Assembly (NCBI GenBank): GCA_042569785.1
Contig: JBHPGW010000057.1
Location: forward strand, 1 to 16,393
Direction of reading: 5' to 3'
DNA: 16,393 nucleotides
DNA from: JBHPGW01 sp042569785
Lineage (GTDB): Bacteria; Planctomycetota; Phycisphaerae; Sedimentisphaerales; Anaerobacaceae
Positions 6,285 to 14,013 of the stretch are shown piece after piece. The position numbers and the translations under genes were made by a program. The stretch's first letter is position 1. Every line of letters starts with the position of its first letter. Below the pieces are notes generated by a model. The model made no database searches, was not told the DNA's origin, and worked only from the letters and a program-made list of their open reading frames with translations.

Positions 6285-7580
6285 ATGAGTAATAGTTTAT
6301 TGATAAAAAATGGGCGTGTGATTGATCCTGCTAACGGTATCGATGGTAAGAGCGATGTGCTTATCGTCGATGAAAAAATCGCGGAGGTTGCGGTCAAGAT
6401 CGATGCGAAGGCTCAAAAGGTTATCGATGCGACGGGAAAGCTTGTTGTTCCTGGGTTGATCGATATGCATGTTCACTTCCGTGAGCCTGGCGATGAAGAG
6501 GAAGAGACGATCGCCAGCGGATCAGCGGCGGCGGTAGCGGCTGGTTTCACTTCGGTAGTTTGTATGCCTAATACCAAGCCCTGCATCCATGACGAGACTG
6601 ATGTCGAATATATTCATCGCAAAGGCAGGCAGGCGAGAAAGACGCACGTCTATACGATGGGAGCTATAACCAGGGACCGCAAGGGAGTTGAACTTGCCGA
6701 GATGGGTTTTATGGCCGAAGCCGGAGCGGTAGGCTTTACCGACGACGGTAACGGAGTGCAGGATCCAGCGGTTATGCTTCGGGCCTTAAAATACGCGGCC
6801 ATGTTCGATGTCGTGATATCGCAGCATTGTCAGGATAACAGTTTTGGAGGCTCCGGTGTGATGAATTCAGGTTATCAGTCGACAGTGCTTGGCCTGCCGG
6901 GGATTGATACTCTTGCAGAAGAAGCGATGCTCTGGCGTGACATCCAGCTTGTCAAAAAGATCGAGCCGGGCAGGATTCGCTATCATGCCCAACACATATC
7001 AACATCAGGTTCGGTAGAATTGATAAGGCAGGCGAAGACCGATTCCCTGGCGGTGACCTGCGAAGTGACGCCGCACCATCTGCTTTTGACCGATGAGAGC
7101 TGCAGCGGATACGATACGAATTATAAGGTGAATCCGCCATTGCGTACAGCTAAGGATGTCGCTGCATTGAAGGAGGCTATCAGAGAGGGGCTAATCGATG
7201 CTTTGGTGACCGATCATGCACCACATTTGCAAAGCGAGAAAGAGCTTGAGTTTTTGGCGGCGCCTTTTGGGATAGCCAGTTTGGAGTGTGCTTTAGCGCT
7301 TTATGTCAAGGCTCTTATTGAGCCTGGGATATTAGATTGGGCTTCTCTTATAAGCATGATGACGAATAAGCCCGCGAAAATAATCGGGGTTGATAAAGGC
7401 ACGCTGAGTAAGTCAAAACAAGGCGATGTTACTATAATCGACCCTGACGCCCAATATACTATCGATGTCAATACATTTCGTTCCAAGAGCAGAAATTGCC
7501 CATATCATGGATGGCCTGTGAAAGGCAAAATTGACACGACTATAGTAGGCGGCGAAATACGTTTTGAAGCGGGTGACTGA
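6285..7580 (+). CDS. pyrC: Dihydroorotase, class I
   Basis: Catalyses reversible cyclisation of carbamoyl aspartate to dihydroorotate, the step after PyrB. 431 residues from ATG 6285; the ribosome site is weak, but the start agrees with the family head LLIKNGRVIDPANG. Amidohydrolase metal and catalytic residues are visible: DMHVHFREPG (His62, His64), TDDGNGV (Asp153/154 region), SQHCQD (His181), AQHISTSGS (His237) and VTDHAPH (Asp310). CMPNTKP (93-99) is the usual class I signature, and NPPLRT (283-288) the substrate-loop region. The stop TGA shares its A with the ATG of the next gene (TGATG), suggesting coupled translation. The pyrB-pyrC pairing suggests a possible ATCase-DHOase complex, as in other class I systems; that is inference. 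Confidence 0.96.
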   Translation: MSNSLLIKNGRVIDPANGIDGKSDVLIVDEKIAEVAVKIDAKAQKVIDATGKLVVPGLIDMHVHFREPGDEEEETIASGSAAAVAAGFTSVVCMPNTKPCIHDETDVEYIHRKGRQARKTHVYTMGAITRDRKGVELAEMGFMAEAGAVGFTDDGNGVQDPAVMLRALKYAAMFDVVISQHCQDNSFGGSGVMNSGYQSTVLGLPGIDTLAEEAMLWRDIQLVKKIEPGRIRYHAQHISTSGSVELIRQAKTDSLAVTCEVTPHHLLLTDESCSGYDTNYKVNPPLRTAKDVAALKEAIREGLIDALVTDHAPHLQSEKELEFLAAPFGIASLECALALYVKALIEPGILDWASLISMMTNKPAKIIGVDKGTLSKSKQGDVTIIDPDAQYTIDVNTFRSKSRNCPYHGWPVKGKIDTTIVGGEIRFEAGD

Positions 7581-8059
7581 TGGTAATTGTAGACGGCTAC
7601 AATCTTCTGCGGTCACTTGAGAGTTCAAGTCAGACTGATGAATTAATTAGCGATCTGGGTATGTGTCAGATTTTGGGCCGTTATCTGCGTCAGATCAATG
7701 ACACGGGCATTGTCGTTTTCGATGGAATAGGCCCGCCTGACAAAACAGGGTTTAATGGCATCACGAATCTGGAAGTGCTTTTCAGCGGGACCCGCCATGA
7801 TGCGGATACCGTGATCGAACACAAGATACAGGCGAGCACTGCTCCGAAGCGATTGATCGTAGTCAGCAGCGACAGGCGGCTTCGAGATGCGGCTCGGTTG
7901 AGAAAGGCTGTGACGATTAAGTCAGATGAGTTCTGGTCAGAAGCCGTAAAACATTTGCGCCGGCAGAAAAAGAATAAAGTCGAACCAAGGGAAAAGTTTT
8001 CGGGACTAACCGAAAGCGAAACTAAGCAGTGGCTTAAATTATTCGACCTTGAGCAGTAA
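7580..8059 (+). CDS. YacP-like NYN-domain protein (putative ribonuclease)
   Basis: 159 residues from ATG 7580, which overlaps the pyrC stop by one base. The PIN-like NYN fold is shown by IVDGYNLL (3-10, Asp5), IVVFDG (44-49, Asp48), HDADTVIEHKI (73-83, Asp76 and Glu80) and VVSSDRRLRDAA (94-105, Asp98). These acidic residues are placed as in the YacP/Rae1 family; characterised Rae1 cleaves mRNA in a ribosome-linked manner. The tail (125-159) is basic and then Trp/Leu rich, without a second domain. There is no independent ribosome site, so translation probably depends on pyrC. A link to pyrimidine metabolism is not established and may simply reflect operon packing. Confidence 0.85.
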   Translation: MVIVDGYNLLRSLESSSQTDELISDLGMCQILGRYLRQINDTGIVVFDGIGPPDKTGFNGITNLEVLFSGTRHDADTVIEHKIQASTAPKRLIVVSSDRRLRDAARLRKAVTIKSDEFWSEAVKHLRRQKKNKVEPREKFSGLTESETKQWLKLFDLEQ

Positions 8060-8109
8060 TATAATGGAGAGTTTAGCGGAGGAATGAGAAGTAGAGTTTA
8101 TGGGTTTGG

Positions 8110-11100
8110 GTGAAAAAAATGACTGATAACGAAAAAAATAGAAAAGAATTGATCGAAGAAGTCCAGCAGTTGCGCATGCGCATTGCAGTACTTGAAGATA
8201 TGGGGGAAGATAAAACCTCGATCGAGCATCGGTTGGCGGATGAACATAAATTGCTGCTGGCTTTGATAAACAATGTGCCGGATTACATTTACGCTAAGGA
8301 TCTGCGGGGACGTTTTATTATCGCCAATCAAGCGACCGCATCTCTTTTGGGCGTAAAAAATGCGGGAAAGCTTATCAGTAAAACTGATTTTGACTTTGTA
8401 TCCGAAGAGTTGGCATCGAAATACGACAATGACGAGAAGCAAGTAATCCGTACAGGTAAGCCTTTGGTACGGGCAGATGAAGCTGTCACAGATGTGATCG
8501 GAGATGGAATCCGCTATATGTCAACGATCAAATCGCCACTGTATGACAGTGACGACAATGTTATCGGCACTACCGGAATGAGTTATGATGTTACCGCTCG
8601 CAAATTGTCAGAGGAAAAGATAATCGCGATCAACCAGCAGCTTGAGGCCGGCAATCAGCAACTCAAGGCAGCGAATCAGCAGTTGAGCGCAAGTTATCAG
8701 CAGCTTGAGTCGGCTAATCAACAGTTAGAGGCCAATCACCAGGAACTTGACGCGGCGCACCAACAGCTGCAGGCCAGCCATCAACAGCTTCAAGCAACTA
8801 ATCAGCAGTTGTGTGCCAGCGAAGCGGCTCTTGCAAATTCGGAGGCTATTTATCGCAAGACTGTCGAGAATGCTCACGGCGTACCTTACCATATACGTTT
8901 TAGCGATTATCAATTTGAATTTGTCGGTTCAGGATGTGAGGAATTATTTGGATTTCCATCGGAAACAATTACACCTGCGGACATTATGGGGCTGCATTAT
9001 AAGAAGCGAATTGTAACCAGCCCGAACCCGTCCAGGAATCTGTTGGCATGGTACAAAGCTATGGAAACCCGAGACGAAGAACTTGCCGAAGCCTGGCATG
9101 TGGCCTACCACGATGAGATTTCCAGAGGCGAGACGCCTGACCATATAACGTTAGATTTTCGCATTCGTTTGGCCAATGGTCAAGTTAAGTGGTTCAGCGA
9201 CAATGTGTTGTTCCTGCGTGACGCAGGGACCGGCAAAGTGAACGGTTCACTTGGTATCTATCAGGACATTACCGAACGCAAGTTGGCAGAGGAAAAAATA
9301 GCAGCGATAAATCAGCAGCTTGAGTCGGCTAATCAACAGTTAGAGGCGAATCACCAGGAACTTGATGCGGCGCACCAACAGCTGCAGGCCAGCCATCAGC
9401 AGCTTGAGTCGGCTAATCAGCAGTTGTGTACCAGTGAGTCTACTTTGACCCGTTCCCAGGCTATCTATCAACAGGCCATCAGTAATGCCAACTGTGTCCC
9501 ATACCAGATACGTTTTCCTGATAATCAATATGATTTTGTAGGTTCGCGTTTCAAGGAAGTCTTTGATGTTTCAGGAGAAGAACTTACGCTTCTTGATATT
9601 AAAAAAAGTATCGAGGAAAGAATAGTAACCAGCCCGAATCCGTCTGAGAATCTTTTAGCGATGCTAAAGGCTCGTACAGATGGTAATAAGGAACTTGCAC
9701 TGTCCAAACAGGCTGAGTATCATGAAGAGATTTTCAGAGGCAAAGCATCTGACAGAGTAACTATGGACTATCGAATCAAGCTGCCTGATGGTCGAGGCAA
9801 ATGGTTCAGTGACTATATATCGTATATCAAAGACGAGAAAAGTGGCAAAGTAACCGGTGCACTGGGAATCCTGCAGGACATTACAGATCGTAAGATGGCC
9901 GAGGAAAAGACCAGATCGATTAATCAGCTGCTTGAGTCGGCTAATCAGCAACTCCAGGGCAGTCAGGCGGCTCTTGAGCGTTCAAAGGATATCTATCAAA
10001 AAACCATTGAGAACGCCAATGGCTGTGTATACGAGATACGTTTTCCTGAGCGTGAATATGTATTTGTAGGGCCTGGTTTTGAAAAACTTTTCGGCATTAA
10101 GAAAGGCGAGTTTACGATAGGCGATCTTAAAACTATGGTCGAGGAAGAAATAGTAACCAGCCCGAATCCACCAGAAAATCTGGCAGCTTACTTCAAAGAA
10201 CGGTCACAAGGCTGTGAGGGACTGGCTGAAGATAAATATACTGCCTATCATAAAGACATTAGTGACGGCAAAGCACCTGACAGACTTATCACGGACTATC
10301 GTCTCCACCTGCCGGATGGGCGTATCAAATGGATCAGTGACAGTGTTTTATATCTGCGTGACAGTAAGAGCGGTGAAGTAACAGGCTCACTGGGGATCAT
10401 CCAGGATATTACCGAACGTAAGTTAGCTGAGCACCAATTGCAAAAAGCCCACGACGAATTGGAAAACAGGGTTGCCGAGCGAACATCCGAGCTTACCGTG
10501 GCTAATGAGGAGTTGCTTTCGGAGGTGGCCGAACGTAAGAAAGCAGAAAAAAGACTTGTTGAACACCAAAAACAGCTTCGGTCCTTGACGTCGAAATTAT
10601 CTACAGCGGAAGAGTATTTGCGAAGGCAAATAGCAATGGATGTTCACGATCAGATCAGTCAGAATCTTGCGATCTCGAAGATCAAGTTGGATGAGTTTCG
10701 CGAAGCTGTAATGAATTCTCAGAATCGTAAATTGTTGGATGGGGTTCGTGATCTGCTGGCTAAAGCGATAAAGAATACTCGTTCGATAACGTTCGAGCTT
10801 AGTCCGCCGGTTCTTCATGAACTTGGCTTTGAATCGGCAATCGATTGGCTTGTTCGCGACACCGAGAAAAAACACGGTTGCCTGGGCAGGTATATTGATG
10901 ATGGTAATGACAAGGGCCTGGATAATGATCTGTCAATTATGCTGTTTAGAGCAGTTCAAGAGCTTTTGGTCAATGTTGCCAAACACGCACGGGCAAAAAA
11001 CGTGAAAGTTTCGACTCGTTGCGTTAACGGAGAAGTACACGTGGTTGTGGAAGATGACGGAGTCGGTTTTAATTTACCTGATGATATGTCCAGTATGGGT

Positions 11101-11244
11101 TTTGGCTTGTTCAATATTCGTGAACGTTTAAATTATATTGGTGGGCGTATGGATATCAAAGCCGTCCCTGAAAAAGGCAGTGTTATTACGCTAATAGTGC
11201 CCTTAAGCAAGGATAGTGAAAAAGAAATGGAGCAAAGTAAATGA
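8110..11244 (+). CDS. Cytoplasmic multi-PAS sensor histidine kinase, NarL-type (HisKA_3)
   Basis: Numbered from GTG 8110 (1,044 residues); ATG 8119, three codons in, is equally possible. A GGAGGA at 8078-8083 is too far for either. Order: PAS1 about 46-165; coiled coil 175-237; PAS2 246-388; coiled coil 401-442; PAS3 450-592; short coil 605-618; PAS4 626-768; coiled coil 770-835; HisKA_3 dimerisation domain with phospho-acceptor His846 in MDVHDQIS; HATPase 938-1034 with N-box Asn955, EDDGVGF (981-987) and GFGLFNIRERL (997-1007). No membrane segment or signal peptide is present, so it senses an internal or diffusible cue; the PAS ligand is unknown. PAS2-4 are mutual paralogues sharing IVTSPNP. 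The gene overlaps its response regulator by ATGA. Domain calls are secure, signal unknown. Confidence 0.93.
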   Translation: MKKMTDNEKNRKELIEEVQQLRMRIAVLEDMGEDKTSIEHRLADEHKLLLALINNVPDYIYAKDLRGRFIIANQATASLLGVKNAGKLISKTDFDFVSEELASKYDNDEKQVIRTGKPLVRADEAVTDVIGDGIRYMSTIKSPLYDSDDNVIGTTGMSYDVTARKLSEEKIIAINQQLEAGNQQLKAANQQLSASYQQLESANQQLEANHQELDAAHQQLQASHQQLQATNQQLCASEAALANSEAIYRKTVENAHGVPYHIRFSDYQFEFVGSGCEELFGFPSETITPADIMGLHYKKRIVTSPNPSRNLLAWYKAMETRDEELAEAWHVAYHDEISRGETPDHITLDFRIRLANGQVKWFSDNVLFLRDAGTGKVNGSLGIYQDITERKLAEEKIAAINQQLESANQQLEANHQELDAAHQQLQASHQQLESANQQLCTSESTLTRSQAIYQQAISNANCVPYQIRFPDNQYDFVGSRFKEVFDVSGEELTLLDIKKSIEERIVTSPNPSENLLAMLKARTDGNKELALSKQAEYHEEIFRGKASDRVTMDYRIKLPDGRGKWFSDYISYIKDEKSGKVTGALGILQDITDRKMAEEKTRSINQLLESANQQLQGSQAALERSKDIYQKTIENANGCVYEIRFPEREYVFVGPGFEKLFGIKKGEFTIGDLKTMVEEEIVTSPNPPENLAAYFKERSQGCEGLAEDKYTAYHKDISDGKAPDRLITDYRLHLPDGRIKWISDSVLYLRDSKSGEVTGSLGIIQDITERKLAEHQLQKAHDELENRVAERTSELTVANEELLSEVAERKKAEKRLVEHQKQLRSLTSKLSTAEEYLRRQIAMDVHDQISQNLAISKIKLDEFREAVMNSQNRKLLDGVRDLLAKAIKNTRSITFELSPPVLHELGFESAIDWLVRDTEKKHGCLGRYIDDGNDKGLDNDLSIMLFRAVQELLVNVAKHARAKNVKVSTRCVNGEVHVVVEDDGVGFNLPDDMSSMGFGLFNIRERLNYIGGRMDIKAVPEKGSVITLIVPLSKDSEKEMEQSK
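8632..8820 (+). repeat. Nine 21-bp units encoding coiled-coil heptads (linker 1)
   Basis: Codons 175-237 of the kinase are nine in-frame 7-residue units of the form NQQLxAx: NQQLEAG, NQQLKAA, NQQLSAS, YQQLESA, NQQLEAN, HQELDAA, HQQLQAS, HQQLQAT, NQQLCAS. The leucine recurs every seven residues, giving a parallel signalling helix between PAS1 and PAS2. Confidence 0.9.
9310..9435 (+). repeat. Six 21-bp heptad units (linker 2)
   Basis: Codons 401-442 hold six units (NQQLESA, NQQLEAN, HQELDAA, HQQLQAS, HQQLESA, NQQLCTS). Bases 9311-9405 are nearly identical to 8696-8790 in linker 1, differing at about three synonymous positions and shifted by exactly 615 bp (205 codons). This points to recent duplication or gene conversion. 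Confidence 0.9.
9922..9963 (+). repeat. Two 21-bp heptad units (linker 3)
   Basis: Codons 605-618 read NQLLESA NQQLQGS and sit between PAS3 and PAS4 at the position equivalent to linkers 1 and 2. Only two units remain, or have been gained, here. Confidence 0.85.
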
Positions 11245-11894
11245 GTATAAAAGTTTTATTAGCCGATGATCATAAGATAACTCGTGAGGGTCTTCGTTCT
11301 CTTCTTGAGAAAGATGGGAATATGGAGGTAATAGCCCAGGCCGAGCAGGGACGTGAAGCGGTTCGCTTAGCAGGGGAATTACGGCCTGATGTGGTCATTA
11401 TGGATGTGAGTATGCCGAACTTAAATGGTATTGAGGCGACCCGGCAGATAGTCAGCAAATTACCAGATGTTAAAGTGATCGCTTTGTCAATGCATTCTGA
11501 CAGTATGTTTGTTTCAGAGATGCTTAAAAGCGGAGCGTCAGGTTATCTTCTCAAAGATTGCGCGTTCGACGAACTGGCAAAGGCGATCGAAACAGTAATA
11601 TCCGGCAAAACTTATCTTAGTCCGGAAATTTCAAGCGTTGTAGTCGACGATTATCTGTATCGCCTGTCGAAAAATGGGGTTACAGAGACAGATATCCTGA
11701 CCGACAGAGAACGTGAGGTCCTGCAGCTTCTGGCAGAAGGACAGTCGACAAAACAGATCGCGTTGAAACTGCACATCAGTGCCAAGACGGTCGAGACTCA
11801 TCGCAGACAGATGATGAATAAGCTGGATATGCACACTGTCGCTGAACTCACCAAATACGCGGTACGAAAGGGCCTGACGTCACTCGATACATAG
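11241..11894 (+). CDS. NarL/LuxR-family response regulator
   Basis: 217 residues from ATG 11241, which overlaps the kinase stop by 4 nt (ATGA), so the pair is co-translated. The receiver domain (1-120) has the acidic pocket Asp9/Asp10, phospho-acceptor Asp55 in VVIMDVSMPN, Ser83 in ALSMH and Lys105 in YLLKD. The C-terminal LuxR-type helix-turn-helix (about 153-211) carries LTDREREVLQLLAEG, the recognition segment ISAKTVETHR and MNKLDMHTVAEL. It should be phosphorylated by the HisKA_3 kinase just upstream and then bind DNA as a dimer. Target genes cannot be read from this window. Length and domain order are standard. Confidence 0.95.
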   Translation: MSIKVLLADDHKITREGLRSLLEKDGNMEVIAQAEQGREAVRLAGELRPDVVIMDVSMPNLNGIEATRQIVSKLPDVKVIALSMHSDSMFVSEMLKSGASGYLLKDCAFDELAKAIETVISGKTYLSPEISSVVVDDYLYRLSKNGVTETDILTDREREVLQLLAEGQSTKQIALKLHISAKTVETHRRQMMNKLDMHTVAELTKYAVRKGLTSLDT

Positions 11895-11899
11895 ATCAC

Positions 11900-11926
11900 A
11901 AAAAAACCATCCCGATTTATCGGGAT
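11900..11926 (-). terminator. Rho-independent terminator of the glyS-yhcH-asnS strand
   Basis: ATCCCGAT (11909-11916) and ATCGGGAT (11919-11926) form a GC-rich stem. Read on the minus strand, the stem is followed by GG and seven T (complement of 11900-11906). It lies 40 nt past the asnS stop. On the plus strand only a weak T-rich stretch follows, so use by the response regulator gene is doubtful. Confidence 0.75.
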
Positions 11927-11933
11927 TCCACAA

Positions 11934-11968
11934 TTTTGACTTTTAACTTTTTATTTTTAAGTTTTCTC
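11934..11968. repeat. 7-bp-period array at the asnS 3' end (reverse of the GTYAAAA family)
   Basis: Five heptamers in register: TTTTGAC, TTTTAAC, TTTTTAT, TTTTAAG, TTTTCTC. Read on the minus strand they become GAGAAAA, CTTAAAA, ATAAAAA, GTTAAAA, GTCAAAA, two of which occur in the pyrB-pyrC gap. The array touches the asnS stop codon. Confidence 0.75.
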
Positions 11969-13472
11969 AGATGTATATCTTGTCCATCATTCGCGGGAAC
12001 GCGATGCACTGCCTGATATGCTTTTGTCCGGTTATCCACGCCACTGTTCTTTCGACCCCCAACCCGAAACCGCCATGCGGAACAGACCCATATTTTCTCA
12101 GATCGACATACCAGTCGTAGTTTTCCTTTTCCAGCCCCTTCTCGGCAATTCTTGAAACGAGTATATCGTAATCGTCTTCTCTGACCGAGCCGCCGATGAT
12201 CTCACCGAAACCATCAGGTGCAAGCAGATCGAAATTCAAAACAACCTTATCGTTACCCCTGTCGGTCTTCATATAAAAAGCCTTAGCGTCCTTTGGATAG
12301 TGAGTTATAAACACAGGCTTATCGTGCATTTGTGAGATGATAGTTTCGTCGGATCCGCCGAGGTCCTTACCCCACCGAAAATCAGCAGCCAATTTCGCGT
12401 GCTTAGGATTATTTTCGATTTTCGTATCCAGCTCGGAAACCATAGAATTGAGTTCGATCAGTTCAGCCGCGACCTTGTCCTTTTTCCATTGCTTCAGCGA
12501 TGTCTTCAGCAAGTCCTGATGCTGGGCGACCTTCGTTTCGAGCTGCTCTTTCTGACTTTGAAAATCCGCTAACTGTTTGCCTAAGAACTCCGCCGCCTTT
12601 TCACTGGCCAGTATTTCCACCGCCTCTGTATAAGTCAACCGATAGAACGGTGCGGTTATCTTTTCCAGCTTCTCAATATCAACACCAAGAGTTTCCAACT
12701 GCCCCCGATTATTCTTAATTACCGCTGCAACAATAAACGAAACAAAATTCTCCGCTAATTCAAGCAGCCCATCGAGTTCGATAAAAGCAACTTCCGGCTC
12801 AACCATCCAGAATTCAGTAAGGTGCCTGCGTGTTTTGCTTTTTTCCGCTCGAAACGTAGGCCCGAAACAATACACTTTCCCAAAACTCATTACCGCTGAT
12901 TCGACATGCAGCTGACCTGTCTGCGTCAGGTTAACCGGACTACCGAAATAATCAACCTCAAACAGACTCTGCCTGTCCTCACCCGCCATCGCGGTAAAGA
13001 TCGGCGTATCGGTAAGGGTAAACCCGTTATCATTAAAAAACGTCCTGATCGCGTCGATAATGGTATGACGTATCTTGCCGATGCACCATTGCTGTTGCGA
13101 ACGAAGGTGCAGGTGACGGTGTTTCAGCAGAAATTCTGAGCCGTGCGCTTTAGGCGTTATCGGATAATCACTCGCAGCGCAGATCACCTTAGCATCTGTC
13201 ACGGACAACTCACACCCGCCCACACTCCTATCATCCGCCCGAACACTGCCGGTAACCGTCAAAGAAGATTCCTGCCCCAGATGTTTCAACTGCCCGAATA
13301 GCTCTTCGGTAACATTAGCCTTTTCAACAATACACTGGCACAACCCAGTCCCATCGCGCAAGGTAAGGAACAAAACCTTCCCCCCCGCCCTGCCGCGATA
13401 CAACCACCCGCAGAGCGTAACCTCCTGACCAACATAATCCTTCAACCCCGCGATATAAGTTTGATTAACCAT
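11967..13472 (-). CDS. asnS: Asparaginyl-tRNA synthetase with coiled-coil insertion
   Basis: Charges tRNA-Asn with asparagine in the cytoplasm. 501 residues, against roughly 430-465 in common bacterial forms. An OB-fold anticodon domain (about 15-100) precedes a class II core: motif 2 is FGPTFRAEKSKTRRHLTEFW (203-222), motif 3 is GFGLGVERTVAWITG (468-482), and LTQTGQLHVES (182-192) and DLLAPDGFGEIIGGS (415-429) complete the active site. The QTGQL and RHLTEFWMVEPE sequences favour AsnRS over AspRS. The extra length is one charged helical segment, about 289-361, inserted between EAVEIL and the conserved FRWGKDLG. The ATG lies inside the 3' end of the yhcH-like gene (8-nt overlap), with AAGGTG about 7 nt upstream in that gene's coding sequence. 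Identification is firm. Confidence 0.95.
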   Translation of the reverse strand: MVNQTYIAGLKDYVGQEVTLCGWLYRGRAGGKVLFLTLRDGTGLCQCIVEKANVTEELFGQLKHLGQESSLTVTGSVRADDRSVGGCELSVTDAKVICAASDYPITPKAHGSEFLLKHRHLHLRSQQQWCIGKIRHTIIDAIRTFFNDNGFTLTDTPIFTAMAGEDRQSLFEVDYFGSPVNLTQTGQLHVESAVMSFGKVYCFGPTFRAEKSKTRRHLTEFWMVEPEVAFIELDGLLELAENFVSFIVAAVIKNNRGQLETLGVDIEKLEKITAPFYRLTYTEAVEILASEKAAEFLGKQLADFQSQKEQLETKVAQHQDLLKTSLKQWKKDKVAAELIELNSMVSELDTKIENNPKHAKLAADFRWGKDLGGSDETIISQMHDKPVFITHYPKDAKAFYMKTDRGNDKVVLNFDLLAPDGFGEIIGGSVREDDYDILVSRIAEKGLEKENYDWYVDLRKYGSVPHGGFGLGVERTVAWITGQKHIRQCIAFPRMMDKIYI

Positions 13473-13926
13473 TTATTTTCACCTTGACGACGATCTTGTG
13501 TACCTCTTCGGCGCCGTTGAGTTGACAACCCGGCATGTGGGTGTCGGCTGGAAAGAGAATGCAGAATATGCCGGGGGTTAAAACGGTCGGCGTTACGTTT
13601 TCAGGTAAATTGTACAGTGCGTAGTCGTCGGCTTCAACGTAGTCGGTGTCGATTTCGAGGTTTTCCAGCGGTGCGTAAGCTAATATCTCTCGGCCGGCAG
13701 CAACGAACTGGATGTCGATATACTTTCGGTGGGCCTCGAGTTTGCCCTGCTCGAAAGGCTTAGTTTCATATCGCTGGCTGAGAAGAAAGATATTGTCGCC
13801 GTCGATATCATGGCGGCCGTCAGCTAACTCAGTTAGATCCTGCTCTTTCAAGGCTTGCAGAGCCTTCGCAATAGCCCCCGAAACTCCCTCATACAAATAC
13901 GCATTCTCAATCCTATCAACGATCAT
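13465..13926 (-). CDS. YhcH/YjgK/YiaL family protein (DUF386)
   Basis: 153 residues from the ATG at 13926, with AAGGGAAA a few nt upstream. Family landmarks are ADGRHDIDGDNIF (35-47), YETKPFEQGKLEAHRKYIDI (53-72, with Glu64 and His66), ILFPADTHMPGC (123-134, His130) and VHKIVVKV (142-149). The family has a cupin-like beta-sandwich with a metal site built from such His/Glu residues. Members occur in sialic acid and other sugar catabolism loci and as a beta-galactosidase accessory (EbgC). No sugar genes are near this copy; it sits between glyS and asnS. The 8-nt overlap with asnS suggests coupled expression. Family certain, substrate unknown. Confidence 0.9.
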   Translation of the reverse strand: MIVDRIENAYLYEGVSGAIAKALQALKEQDLTELADGRHDIDGDNIFLLSQRYETKPFEQGKLEAHRKYIDIQFVAAGREILAYAPLENLEIDTDYVEADDYALYNLPENVTPTVLTPGIFCILFPADTHMPGCQLNGAEEVHKIVVKVKING

Positions 13927-13949
13927 AATATTTCCCTTTTTTAATTAGT

Positions 13950-13969
13950 CACAAATTAACACTAATCAT
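13950..13969. repeat. Two 10-bp-period units in the glyS-yhcH gap
   Basis: CACAAATTAA is followed directly by CACTAATCAT. The units resemble CACGAATTGG / CACGAATCGG / CACAAAT at 15579-15605, with the same 10-bp spacing. Confidence 0.45.
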
Positions 13970-13978
13970 TTCTTTACC

Positions 13979-14013
13979 AAATCGTAAATCGAAAATCATA
14001 AATCATAAATTAC
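13979..14013. repeat. 7-bp-period array at the glyS 3' end (AAATCRW family)
   Basis: Five heptamers: AAATCGT, AAATCGA, AAATCAT, AAATCAT, AAATTAC. The last overlaps the glyS stop (14010-14012). The same kind of unit recurs at 15621-15655. Confidence 0.8.
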
